Shown piece after piece: positions 43,457 to 53,622 of a stretch of 64,000 nucleotides of DNA. Where the stretch lies: NCBI GenBank assembly GCA_035690495.1, contig DASSKK010000089.1, forward strand, positions 1 through 64,000, written 5' to 3'. Source of the DNA: DASSKK01 sp035690495 (lineage in GTDB: Bacteria > Actinomycetota > Actinomycetes > Propionibacteriales > Nocardioidaceae). How positions within the stretch are numbered: the stretch's first letter is position 1; each line of letters begins with the position of its first letter. Under the pieces are notes generated by a model, which searched no databases, had not been told where the DNA came from, and was given only the letters and a program-made list of their open reading frames with translations. Both the position numbers and the translations under genes were made by a program.

Positions 43457-44395
43457 ATGAGCGGCCGGCGGCGAGAGGTGTGCGTGCCGGTGGCCACGGT
43501 GTGGACCTCCCCCGACGCACCTCGGAAGCTGGACGCAGCCGCGGTCGGAGACCCCCCCGACGACGAGCGCTGGCTCGCCGAGCTCGGCCCCGCCGGGGAA
43601 GACGGCCGGCTCGGCCTGCACGGGCGCACCCTGACACAGCTGCTGCTCGGCGAGGCCGTCCTCGTGGTCGCCGAGGAGCCTGGGACAGGGTGGTCGCAGG
43701 TCGTGGCGCCGGGTCAGGACTCGTCGCTCGACGCGCGCGGCTACCCGGGCTGGGTGCGCACTGCACATCTGGCCGCCCCGAGCGACCCCGTCCTCGCGTC
43801 CGTCCGCGTGGAGGTGCGCGAGCCGACCACGCCCTGCCGGCTGGAGGACGGCACGACGATGGTGCTGTCCTACGGCACCGGGCTGGTCGCCGAGGGTCCG
43901 CCCAGCGAGTCGGGCGACGCGGTCCAGGTCCGGCTCCCGGACGCTCGCCGCGGCCGCGTCCCCGCGGCAGGAGTACGGAGGGTCGGCGCTTCCGGCGCCG
44001 GATACGACGTCGACGCGGTGCTGGCGGACGCCCGGCGGTTCCTCGGCCTGCCCTACCTCTGGGGCGGGACCAGTGGCTGGGGGCTGGACTGCTCGGGCCT
44101 CGTGCACCTGGTGTTGCGCGCGCACGGGATCCGGGTGCCCCGGGACGCCCACGACCAGGCGGTCGCCGACGGCCTGAGCCCGGTGGCCCTGCACGCCGTC
44201 CTCCCGGGCGACCTGTACTTCTTCGCGCGCCCCGGCAAGAGGATCCACCACGTCGGCTTCGCGTCCCGGCCCGTGGGCGAGGACGGCTCGCGCTGGATGC
44301 TGCACGCCCCGGAGAGCGGAGGCATCGAGGACGCTCCGATGTCCGCGGACCGGCTGGTTACGCTGGTCGCCGTCGCGCGTCCGGCTCGGTGCTGA
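43457..44395 (+). CDS. NlpC/P60 peptidase with SH3b domains (YkfC-like)
   Basis: A 312-aa C40-family cysteine peptidase. The catalytic Cys is in GLDCSGLVHLVLRAHG, the His in RIHHVGFASRP and the third polar His in MLHAPESGG. About 190 residues before it form bacterial SH3-like domains (EEPGTGWSQVVAPG, then YPGWVRTAHLA). No signal peptide is present, as in Bacillus YkfC, a cytoplasmic gamma-D-Glu-L-diamino acid endopeptidase that frees L-Ala-D-Glu for the epimerase. It lies seven bases after that epimerase gene. The 3' end overlaps the convergent terC gene by 38 bases, a long overlap. Confidence 0.88.
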   Translation: MSGRRREVCVPVATVWTSPDAPRKLDAAAVGDPPDDERWLAELGPAGEDGRLGLHGRTLTQLLLGEAVLVVAEEPGTGWSQVVAPGQDSSLDARGYPGWVRTAHLAAPSDPVLASVRVEVREPTTPCRLEDGTTMVLSYGTGLVAEGPPSESGDAVQVRLPDARRGRVPAAGVRRVGASGAGYDVDAVLADARRFLGLPYLWGGTSGWGLDCSGLVHLVLRAHGIRVPRDAHDQAVADGLSPVALHAVLPGDLYFFARPGKRIHHVGFASRPVGEDGSRWMLHAPESGGIEDAPMSADRLVTLVAVARPARC

Positions 44396-45404
44396 CGACG
44401 CCGGGGCTGTCGTCCCCGTCCCCGGTGTCGCCGCCGTTCCCGCGTGAGGCGACCAGGCTGGCCACCGTGGTGACCGCGAGCACTCCGACGATCACGCCCA
44501 GCGAGAGCAGCACCGGGATGTCCGGCGCCCAGCCGATCGACCGGCCCCCGTTCACGAACGGCAGGGTGTTCTCGTGCATCGCGTGCAGCACGAGCTTGAC
44601 GCCGATGAAGCCGAGCAGCACCGCCAGGCCGTAGGACAGGTAGACCAGCCGACGCAGCAGCCCGCCCAGCAGGAAGTAGAGCTGGCGCAGCCCCATCAGC
44701 GCGAAGATGTTCGCGGTCAGCACGAGGTACGGCTCCTGGGTGAGCCCGTAGATCGCCGGGATGGAGTCGAGAGCGAACAGCAGGTCGGTGGTGCCCAGGG
44801 CGAGGATCACCAGGAACATCGGCGTGACCAGCCGCCGCCCGTTTCGACGCACCCAGACCTTGGCGCCGGCGTACTCGTCGGAGGCCGGCAGGTGGCGCCT
44901 CGCCCACCCGATCACCCGGCTCTCGTGGTAGCTCCCCTCCTCGCCGCCGGTGCCCTCCCTGGCGAGCTTCACCGCGGTGTAGACCAAGAACAGCCCGAAC
45001 AGGTAGAAGATCCAGCTGAACTCGTTGATCGCGGCCGCTCCCACCGCGATGAAGATGCCACGGAAGACCAGCGCCAGCACGATGCCCACCAGCAGTGCCG
45101 ACTGCTGCAGCTCACGCGGGACGCCGAACCGGCTCATGATGATGAGGAACACGAACAGGTTGTCGATCGACAGCGAGTACTCGGTTAGCCAGCCGGCGAA
45201 GAACTGGGTTCCGAAGTCGTGGCCCGCCAGCAGCCAGACACCCGCGCCGAACGCCAGCGCCAGGCCGACGTACACCGCGAGCGCCACCGACACCTCGCGA
45301 CGAGAGGGCTCGTGGGGGCGGCGCCCGACGACCACGACGTCGAACAGCAGGATGGCCACGGTTGCGATGAGCGTGACCGACCAGACCCAGATGGGTACGT
45401 CCAT
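44358..45404 (-). CDS. TerC family integral membrane protein (probable Mn exporter)
   Basis: A 348-aa polytopic protein with about nine transmembrane helices. Diagnostic segments: TEYSLSIDNLFVFLIIMSRF and LALGTTDLLFALDSIPAIYG, whose acidic residues are proposed to bind metal. TerC/Alx proteins export manganese and help metallate secreted enzymes. The ATG at 45404 follows GGAAAGG by seven bases and gives the usual start MDVPIWVWSV. A yybP-ykoY-like riboswitch occupies the leader, in agreement with a manganese role. The C-terminal 35 residues are acidic and disordered and overlap the convergent NlpC/P60 gene. Confidence 0.92.
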   Translation of the reverse strand: MDVPIWVWSVTLIATVAILLFDVVVVGRRPHEPSRREVSVALAVYVGLALAFGAGVWLLAGHDFGTQFFAGWLTEYSLSIDNLFVFLIIMSRFGVPRELQQSALLVGIVLALVFRGIFIAVGAAAINEFSWIFYLFGLFLVYTAVKLAREGTGGEEGSYHESRVIGWARRHLPASDEYAGAKVWVRRNGRRLVTPMFLVILALGTTDLLFALDSIPAIYGLTQEPYLVLTANIFALMGLRQLYFLLGGLLRRLVYLSYGLAVLLGFIGVKLVLHAMHENTLPFVNGGRSIGWAPDIPVLLSLGVIVGVLAVTTVASLVASRGNGGDTGDGDDSPGVVSTEPDARRRPA

Positions 45405-45461
45405 GCGAAGACCTTTCCGGAACACGCCCTACCTGATGCCCGGACACCGGACGAGCGGGAT

Positions 45462-45570
45462 TTCCGGAGGTCTCTCCCACTCGCCTCGAACGAGCCGACG
45501 GCACCGGGACCGGCACGCTGGCCGGTGGCCGTGATGACGGCGCCGCCGCGAAGGAATACTCCCCTCCACT
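45462..45570 (-). ncRNA. yybP-ykoY manganese riboswitch
   Basis: In the leader of terC. Reading the minus strand: GGAGGGGAGTATTCC begins at about 45568 and TGGGAGAGACCTCCGG ends at about 45463. GGAGG and CCTCC pair as P1; GCCGTCATCACGGC (a hairpin) and CACCGG/CCGGTG make inner stems. GGGGAGTA and GAGACCT are the conserved family blocks. A -10-like GACAAT (45585-45580) lies just upstream. About 57 bases separate the aptamer from the ATG and hold the ribosome site. The class senses Mn2+ and turns genes on. Confidence 0.78.
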
Positions 45571-45670
45571 GACAGCCCCATTGTCACAGAATCCGCGCCG
45601 GGAGACGAACCGGCGGCGGGAGGAGGCTCGGCGCTCTTCATCGTCTCCGCGGACGTCCTAGAATCCCGCC

Positions 45671-46246
45671 ATGAGCTCGGCTACCCCCTGGGCGTCCTTC
45701 AGCCACGACCCGCGACGACCTGAGACCGCCGGGCTGCGCGCCTCGGACCAGGACCGGAGCGTGGTCAGCCAGCTGCTGGCCGACGCGTACGCCGACGGTC
45801 GCCTCGACCGGGAGGAGTACGACGAGCGTGCGGACGCAGCCAGCCGCGCGAAGACCCTCGGTGACCTGCCCCCGGTGGTAGCCGACCTGGTGCCGGACCT
45901 CGCCGACCGGCCTGGCTCGGAGCTGGCGCTGGCCACCCCCGACGAGCTGAGGACGAGGGCGGTCGAGGAGTACCACCGCAGCCGGCGCAACGCGCTGTCC
46001 GGGATGCTGGTCCCGTCGCTGATCTGCGTGGTGATCTGGGTCCTCACCGGTTTCGGGGGGAAGGGATTCGACCCGTCGTTCTTCTGGCCGGGCTTCGTGA
46101 TCCTCGGCACCGGCGTCAACCTGCTCCGCACGGTGGTGAACAAGCAGAACATGATCGAGGACGAGCGCCGCAAGCTCGAGAAGAAGCAGCGCAAGGCGCT
46201 GGAGTCGCCCGAGGCCTCGAAGGCGGGGTCCGACCAGGACTCCTAG
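45671..46246 (+). CDS. DUF1707 and 2TM domain protein
   Basis: A 191-aa protein. The N-terminal DUF1707 (LRASDQDRSVVSQLLADAYADGRLDREEYDERADAA in outline: about residues 22-58) is an actinobacterial domain with Arg/Asp/Glu repeats of unknown function. Two hydrophobic helices follow (SLICVVIWVLTGF and FWPGFVILGTGVNLL), then a charged coiled tail EDERRKLEKKQRKALE. ATG 45671 is six bases after TAGAAT (45659-45664), so it is probably leaderless. It may sense envelope state, but no partner is known. Its stop codon overlaps the stop of yqaE on the other strand (CTAG). Confidence 0.88.
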   Translation: MSSATPWASFSHDPRRPETAGLRASDQDRSVVSQLLADAYADGRLDREEYDERADAASRAKTLGDLPPVVADLVPDLADRPGSELALATPDELRTRAVEEYHRSRRNALSGMLVPSLICVVIWVLTGFGGKGFDPSFFWPGFVILGTGVNLLRTVVNKQNMIEDERRKLEKKQRKALESPEASKAGSDQDS

Positions 46247-46407
46247 CCTCGGCGGGAGAGCACCACGAACAGGGCGTGGATGATCCCCGGGACGTAGCCG
46301 AGGATGGTCAGGATCACGTTCAGCCAGAACGTGCCGGACAGACCCACCTTCAGACCGACGCCGAGCGGCGGGAAGATGATTGCGAGGATCACCAGCAGCA
46401 GTGTCAC
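46243..46407 (-). CDS. yqaE: YqaE/Pmp3 family small membrane protein
   Basis: A 54-aa proteolipid with two transmembrane helices: LLLVILAIIFPPLGVGLKVG and FWLNVILTILGYVPGIIHAL, the hallmarks of UPF0057/Pmp3 proteins that affect membrane potential or stress tolerance. GTG 46407 has GAGGCGGG at about 11 bases; the whole protein is colinear with the family from its second residue. Too short to be found by long-ORF searches. Located downstream of uvrB on the same strand, 55 bases away, and tail to tail with the DUF1707 gene through a shared CTAG. Confidence 0.88.
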   Translation of the reverse strand: MTLLLVILAIIFPPLGVGLKVGLSGTFWLNVILTILGYVPGIIHALFVVLSRRG

Positions 46408-46462
46408 CCGGTGCAGGTACCCGCCTCAGCCCGCCCGCATGAGTGGTCGGGGGCGCCTTCTT

Positions 46463-48592
<2,130 letters not shown>

Positions 48593-48672
48593 GTCCGCCA
48601 GCGTAATCGGGGCCACCGACAGGGGCACCGACGCTGCGGCGCTTCGAGGGCAGCAGGAGCGCGCCGTGCGCG

Positions 48673-49056
48673 TCAGCCGACGAGCTGCACCCGGTCGCCG
48701 TAGCCCAGCAACGTGCGGTCCGCGGTGAGCAACACCGCGTCCTCGGCGTGCGCTTGAGCGACCAGCATCCGATCGAACGGATCGCCGTGTACGTCGGGAA
48801 GGCCCTCCACGCCACTCGCGTGGATGTCGGAGATCGCCAACCGCTCCAGGTGCAGCTCGGCCGCCGCCCGCGCCGCCCACGAACGCACGTCGGCGCCGAG
48901 ATCGAGCCGCCCCAGGTGCTGCTTGATCGCGAGCTCCCACACGCTCGCGGCCGACATCAGGCACCGCCACTCACGGATCCGATGCAGCGAGTCTCCGAGA
49001 CGCTCCGGTGTCGAGGCCGCCCAGAGCACCACATGGGTATCGAGGATCGCCCTCAT
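48673..49056 (-). CDS. vapC: PIN-domain toxin (VapC-like)
   Basis: A 127-aa PIN ribonuclease. Acidic active-site residues appear in ILDTHVVLWA (Asp), ASVWELAIKQHLGRL (Glu) and DPFDRMLVAQAHAEDAVLLTADRTLLGY (two Asp). This is the type found with Phd/YefM-like antitoxins. VapC toxins cleave tRNA or rRNA and stop translation. The ATG overlaps the antitoxin stop by four bases (ATGA), so translation is coupled. It lies upstream of uvrB with no mobile element around. Confidence 0.9.
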   Translation of the reverse strand: MRAILDTHVVLWAASTPERLGDSLHRIREWRCLMSAASVWELAIKQHLGRLDLGADVRSWAARAAAELHLERLAISDIHASGVEGLPDVHGDPFDRMLVAQAHAEDAVLLTADRTLLGYGDRVQLVG

Positions 49057-49283
49057 TCTTCGAAGGCACGCTGAAGCTCGGCGGGCAGCGGCTCGTCGAA
49101 GTCGTCCCCGACACGGATGCGTCCGCGGTCGAAGCCGAAGTTCGGCTCCGGCGAGACGGCCGGCACCAGCCTCGCCACCACCTCCCCGCGACTGGTGATC
49201 TCGATCTCGTCTCCCGCGCGCACTCGAGCCAGCAGCCGCGACAGGTGCGTCTTGGCCTCGTGAACACCTACAGACTTAGTCAT
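49053..49283 (-). CDS. vapB: Phd/YefM-type antitoxin (VapB-like)
   Basis: A 76-aa antitoxin. The N-terminal SVGVHEAKTHLSRLLARVRAGDEIEITSRGEVVARLVP is the classic Phd/YefM fold that binds DNA and dimerises; the C-terminal 30 residues (FDEPLPAELQRAFEE) would mask the toxin. ATG 49283 is six bases after TAACTT (49295-49290), suggesting leaderless transcription. Overlaps vapC by four bases. It probably autorepresses; no clear operator was identified upstream. Confidence 0.9.
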   Translation of the reverse strand: MTKSVGVHEAKTHLSRLLARVRAGDEIEITSRGEVVARLVPAVSPEPNFGFDRGRIRVGDDFDEPLPAELQRAFEE

Positions 49284-49471
49284 GAGACCAAGTTATCACG
49301 AACAGGGACCTGCTGGGCCCGCCGGCGCTGTCGAAAGATGGGCAACCGACTCGCGTGCTGTTGTGCCCTGCTGCCCGCTTTGGACGCCTTGCCACGTGCC
49401 GGGTTCGGTGCCAGGTTGCCCACGGGCCGGTCGCAACCGGCGGCCGGCAACGGACCGGTTGGAGGTAGTCC

Positions 49472-50245
49472 ATGGCTGAGATCATGATCAGCAACCTTGA
49501 CCAGGGTGGCGAGAGGCGGGCGTTCGCCGCGCACGGGCATGCCGTGTACGCCGACGCGGGGGCTGCTGCTGTGCTACGGGGCACGTTCGAGCCCGGCTGG
49601 CGCTGGTCGGCCGACGTGGCGCCCATCGCGGGAACGACGAGCTGCCAGTCCCGCCATCTCGGCTGCATGACGTCCGGCTCGATGCGGGTCCGGCTCGACG
49701 ACGGCACGGAGCAGGACCTGTCCGCCGGGGACGTGTTCGACATCCCTGCAGGCCACGACGCCTGGGTCACCAGCGACGTGCCGTGCGAGATGGTGGACTT
49801 CTCCTCCGACGCGACGAAGTACGCCATAGGCCGGCCCACCGACATCGCGGAGGCCGACGACGCGGCGATGAAGCTCGTCCGCCGGGGCTTCGCGGCGTTC
49901 AACACCGGCGACGTCGACACGCTGCGTCAGCTCCTGGACCCCAACGTCATCCAGATCGTGCCCGGTCACAGCCCGCAGGCGGGGACCTACAAGGGCGTCG
50001 ACAACGTCTTGGGCTACTACGCGAAGCTCGGTGAGCTCACCGGTGGCACGTTCCGCGCCCACCTGATCGACGTGTTCGGCGACGGCGAGGGCAAGGTGGT
50101 CGCGCTGCACCAGACCTCCGCGGTCCGCAACGGGGTGAAGCGGGTGTCGAAGGACGCGATCGTCTTCACCGTCGTGGGCGGCAGGGCGACCGAGCTCGTC
50201 GAGACCCATGCCGACCTGCCTGGAGACGATGCCTTCCTGAGCTGA
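49472..50245 (+). CDS. Cupin and SnoaL-like two-domain protein
   Basis: A 257-aa protein of two parts. Residues 1-115 form a cupin barrel with LGCMTSGSMRVRLDDGTEQDLSAG then DVFDIPAGHDAWVTSD; the usual His cluster is partly replaced (Cys/Met at the first motif), so metal binding is doubtful. Residues 130-250 are a SnoaL/NTF2-like domain (LVRRGFAAFNTGDVDTLRQLL, then VFTVVGGRATELVETHAD). The ATG has GGAGGT in good position; the second ATG at 49484 lies four codons in. Fusions of this kind may bind or isomerise a small polar compound. No partner is evident in the 188-base upstream gap or in the next gene. Confidence 0.8.
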   Translation: MAEIMISNLDQGGERRAFAAHGHAVYADAGAAAVLRGTFEPGWRWSADVAPIAGTTSCQSRHLGCMTSGSMRVRLDDGTEQDLSAGDVFDIPAGHDAWVTSDVPCEMVDFSSDATKYAIGRPTDIAEADDAAMKLVRRGFAAFNTGDVDTLRQLLDPNVIQIVPGHSPQAGTYKGVDNVLGYYAKLGELTGGTFRAHLIDVFGDGEGKVVALHQTSAVRNGVKRVSKDAIVFTVVGGRATELVETHADLPGDDAFLS

Positions 50246-50297
50246 CCCTGCGCCGTGGGCCGGGCGGCGGGACGACGGGGCCGCGTAGGTTCTCCCT

Positions 50298-51575
50298 GTG
50301 AGCAGTAGACGGGGAGAACCATGGTCGCCGATGGGGGGCCGAGTCGCGACGGTGTCCACGGCCGTCCGGCGCGCCCTGCTGGGCCTGCTCGGTCTGCAGG
50401 TCGCGCTGGGGGTCGTGCTCACGCTCGTGGACTCCTACCGACGGCGCGGCAAGAAGCCCCAGCCGTTCCCGACGACGGCTCCCGCCGTGGTGAGCATCGG
50501 CTCAGGCACGGTCACGACGTACACCTTCGGGCAGGATCTGTACGACGACATGCTGGAGGCGATCGGGAAGGCCAAGCAGCAGATCCTGTTCGAGTCCTAC
50601 ATCTGGAAGGGCGACGAGACCGGGCAGCTGTTCAAGCGCGCCCTGTCCGAGGCAGCGCTGCGCGGCGTCGAGGTCTACGCGATCTACGACGGCTTCGCGA
50701 ACCTCGTCGTCTCGCCGCTGTTCAAGCGGTTCGGGCCGCGACTGCGGGTGCTGGAGTACCCGCTCTACAACGCAGGCTGGCGGTTCTTCGACCTGCGCCG
50801 TTACGGCCGCGACCATCGCAAGATCCTGGTCGTCGACGACGAGGTCGGCTTCGTGGGCGGCTACAACGTCGGGTCGGCCTACGCCACCGAGTGGCGCGAC
50901 ACCCACGTGCGGGTGACCGGCCCAGGGGTGTGGGACCTGAAGAGGGCCTTCGCGGACTTCTGGAACCTGAGCCGTCGCGCGAGGCACGGGAACCGGCCGC
51001 TGCTGCTGGAGACGGCCGCGGACTGGGAGCCCCGGATCCGCGTGCACCGCAACGTGCCGCGGCTGTGGATGTTCCCGATCCGGGCGATGTACCTCGAGGC
51101 GGTCAACCGGGCCTCGCACCACATCTGGATGACGCACGCCTACTTCATCCCCGACCCCGACTTCGTCGACGCCCTCGCGCAGGCGGCGCGCCGAGGCGTC
51201 GACGTACGCCTGCTGGTGCCCGCGGTGTCCAACCACGTGATCGCCGACTGGCTGTCTCGCGGCTACTACGGGGAGCTGCTCGCCGCCGGGGTGCGCATCT
51301 TCCGCTTCCAGGGGGCGATGGTGCACGCCAAGACGTCCACGATCGACGGCCGCTGGTCCACGGTCGGCACCGCGAACATGGACAGGCTGTCGATGACCGG
51401 AAACTACGAGATCAACCTGGAGATCATCGACCCGGCGATGGCGGCCGTCATGCAACAGATCTTCGAGACCGACCTGTCCAACTGCGCCGAGCTGACCGCC
51501 GGGCAGTGGGCGGCCCGTGGGGTGCACAAGAAGTTCACCGAGCTGGTGCTCGCGCCGCTGCGACCGCTGCTGTGA
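50298..51575 (+). CDS. Phospholipase D-type cardiolipin synthase-like protein
   Basis: A 425-aa PLD-superfamily enzyme with an N-terminal hydrophobic anchor (ALLGLLGLQVALGVVLTLV). Two HKD motifs: YGRDHRKILVVDDEVGFVGGYN and MVHAKTSTIDGRWSTVGTANMD, as in bacterial ClsA/ClsB enzymes that condense two phosphatidyl groups to cardiolipin. Other polar-head PLDs look alike, so the reaction is not certain. GTG 50298 is six bases after TAGGTT (50286-50291), a leaderless layout. Actinobacteria often use a CDP-alcohol cardiolipin synthase instead, so this one may be an extra enzyme. Confidence 0.87.
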   Translation: MSSRRGEPWSPMGGRVATVSTAVRRALLGLLGLQVALGVVLTLVDSYRRRGKKPQPFPTTAPAVVSIGSGTVTTYTFGQDLYDDMLEAIGKAKQQILFESYIWKGDETGQLFKRALSEAALRGVEVYAIYDGFANLVVSPLFKRFGPRLRVLEYPLYNAGWRFFDLRRYGRDHRKILVVDDEVGFVGGYNVGSAYATEWRDTHVRVTGPGVWDLKRAFADFWNLSRRARHGNRPLLLETAADWEPRIRVHRNVPRLWMFPIRAMYLEAVNRASHHIWMTHAYFIPDPDFVDALAQAARRGVDVRLLVPAVSNHVIADWLSRGYYGELLAAGVRIFRFQGAMVHAKTSTIDGRWSTVGTANMDRLSMTGNYEINLEIIDPAMAAVMQQIFETDLSNCAELTAGQWAARGVHKKFTELVLAPLRPLL

Positions 51576-51669
51576 GCACACGCCAGGTTACTGGTGGGTA
51601 CAGCACGACGGGCGCCGCGGCATGGTGCTCCGCATCGCGGGTACGTGAGGGGCGAGACCGGGAGGACTG

Positions 51670-51855
51670 ATGCATGTCGACAAGTCCGAGATAACCGAGG
51701 CGCTGCGGGCGCGTGGCCAGCACGACCGCGCCCAGCAGGCCGAGTGCGCACTTCCCCGCGAGGTGGACACCGACCGCGAGGCCGCGCTGCTGCACCGCTT
51801 CGAGGTGGACGCCGCCGACCTCGAGGACGCTTCGCAGACCGACGGCCAGGACTGA
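51670..51855 (+). CDS. Small conserved actinobacterial protein of unknown function
   Basis: A 61-aa acidic helical protein: HVDKSEITEALRARGQHDRA then QQAECALPREVDTDREAALL. A good ribosome site (GGGAGGA) precedes ATG 51670 by about six bases, and codon use matches neighbours. It has one Cys and no membrane segment. Small proteins of this kind are found in many Nocardioides-like genomes, but I do not recognise a function. It lies 94 bases after the PLD gene and converges on fadD. Confidence 0.65.
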   Translation: MHVDKSEITEALRARGQHDRAQQAECALPREVDTDREAALLHRFEVDAADLEDASQTDGQD

Positions 51856-51861
51856 GCGGCC

Positions 51862-53523
51862 TCACTTCCTGCCGGCCACCACGTCGAGCTCACCGTCGGC
51901 GTACCACTTGCGGATCACCTTCTTGTCGAACTTGCCGACCGACGTGCGCGGCACCTGCTCGATGAAGGCCCACGCGTCCGGCAGCTGCCACTTCGCGACC
52001 GTCTTCGACAGGTGCTCGCGCAGCTCGGCCGGCGTGACCGACGCGCCCTCGCGGAGCACGACCGACGCCAACGGCCGTTCCTGCCACTTCTCGTCGGGGA
52101 TGCCGACGACCGCGGCCTCGAGCACGTCGGGATGGGCCATCAGCGCGTTCTCCAGGTCCACCGAGGAGATCCACTCACCGCCGGACTTGATCACGTCCTT
52201 GGCGCGGTCGGTCAGCGTGATGTAGCCGAGCTGGTCCAGCGTGCCGACGTCGCCCGTGCGCAGCCAGCCGTCGTGGAACTTCGCCTCCGCGTCGGCGCGC
52301 TCCGCGTCGTCGGGCTTGTAGTAGGACTCCGTCACCCACGGACCGCGCACCTCGAGCTCACCCACCGCCTCGCCGTCGCTGGGCAGGATGCCGTCGTCGT
52401 CGCCGGTGATCCGGCCCTCCACGCCGCACAGCAGGCGGCCCTGAGTGCCGCGATAGCGCCACTGCTCGTCGCCGGTGACACCCACCGGCACCAGGCCCGC
52501 GGACGCGACCGGCGAGGTCTCGGTCATCCCCCAGGCCTGCCGGACCAGCAGCCCGTGACGCTCCTGCAGCGCCTGCTGCAACGAGACCGGGACCGCCGAA
52601 CCGCCGCAGAGGATCAGCCGCAGGGAGTCGAGCTTCACGCCCTCGTGGGTGTCCAGATAGCTGAGTACGTCGTTCCACACCGTCGGCACCGCCCCGGACA
52701 CCGTCGGCTTGGACTCGTTGATGAAGCGCACCAGCGGCTCGGCCTGCAGCCAGCGGTCGGGCATGCACAGTGAGGCCCCGCTCATCAGGGCGGCGTAGGC
52801 CAGGCCCCAGGCGTTCGCGTGGAACATCGGCACGATCGGCAGCACCCGGTCGTGGAAGCTGAGCCCGGAGACGTCGCCGGTGCACGCTGCCTGGGAGTGC
52901 AGCCAGGCTGAGCGATGGCTGTAGGCGACGCCCTTCGGGTTGCCGGTGGTGCCCGACGTGTAGCACATCGCGGCCGCGTCACGCTCGTCGATCGCCGGCC
53001 AGTCGAAGTCCTCCGAGGCGTCGGCGAGCACCTCCTCGTAGAGCGCCACGTTCTTGCCGCTCTCGCGCAGCGCGTCGAGATTCGCCGCGGCGGCGTCCGG
53101 GCCGGCGACCAGCACGTGCTCGACGGTGTCCAGCTTCGGCAGCTGCTTGGCGAACAGGTCGACCAGCGAGTCGTCGACGATCACCACCTTGTCCTCGGCG
53201 TGGTTGGTGATGTAGACGAGCTGCTCGGGGAACAGCCTGATGTTCAGCGTGTGCAGCACCGCGCCCATCGCCGGGATCGCAAGGTAGGCCTCGAGGTGCT
53301 CTACGTTGTTCCACTGGAACGTGCCGACCCGCTGGTCGCCGTCGATCCCCAGCGCCCGGAGGGCGTACGCCAGCCTCGCCGTTCGCGGACCGAGCTCGGC
53401 GTACGCCGTCCTCCTGGTGCCGTCCGCGGTCGCGGTGACCACCTCGGAGTCGCCGTGAACCGTCGTGCCGTGCCGGAGCACCCCACCGATCGTCAACGGG
53501 AAGTCCTGCATCGTGCTGCGCAT
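51862..53523 (-). CDS. Long-chain fatty acyl-CoA ligase (FadD-like)
   Basis: A 553-aa ANL-superfamily enzyme that activates carboxylic acids to acyl-CoA through an acyl-adenylate. The P-loop is YTSGTTGNPKGVAYSHRS, A5 is WGMTETSPVAS, A7 is WLRTGDVGTLDQLGYITLTDR, and the catalytic C-terminal Lys is in TSVGKFDKKVIRKWY. The C-terminal subdomain is complete. The ATG has AGGAGAGG upstream. Length and motifs fit the medium/long-chain FadD group; chain length cannot be read from sequence. It may feed the acyl-CoA genes at 59409-64000, although it is not in their operon. Confidence 0.9.
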   Translation of the reverse strand: MRSTMQDFPLTIGGVLRHGTTVHGDSEVVTATADGTRRTAYAELGPRTARLAYALRALGIDGDQRVGTFQWNNVEHLEAYLAIPAMGAVLHTLNIRLFPEQLVYITNHAEDKVVIVDDSLVDLFAKQLPKLDTVEHVLVAGPDAAAANLDALRESGKNVALYEEVLADASEDFDWPAIDERDAAAMCYTSGTTGNPKGVAYSHRSAWLHSQAACTGDVSGLSFHDRVLPIVPMFHANAWGLAYAALMSGASLCMPDRWLQAEPLVRFINESKPTVSGAVPTVWNDVLSYLDTHEGVKLDSLRLILCGGSAVPVSLQQALQERHGLLVRQAWGMTETSPVASAGLVPVGVTGDEQWRYRGTQGRLLCGVEGRITGDDDGILPSDGEAVGELEVRGPWVTESYYKPDDAERADAEAKFHDGWLRTGDVGTLDQLGYITLTDRAKDVIKSGGEWISSVDLENALMAHPDVLEAAVVGIPDEKWQERPLASVVLREGASVTPAELREHLSKTVAKWQLPDAWAFIEQVPRTSVGKFDKKVIRKWYADGELDVVAGRK

Positions 53524-53622
53524 TGCCTCTCCTGCCTTGTCGACTCCTCATGCCGCGCCGCCGGCACCTGACCCCCTCCCCCGATCCTGCCGGGACACCG
53601 CGGTCGCGTCTAGGGTCGGATC

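Noticed and set aside
49284..49471. Small gene in the 188-base gap before the cupin gene
   Set aside because: Frames lack a start with a ribosome site and show no coding pattern; only a GCCGGT/ACCGGC hairpin (49426-49441) was seen.
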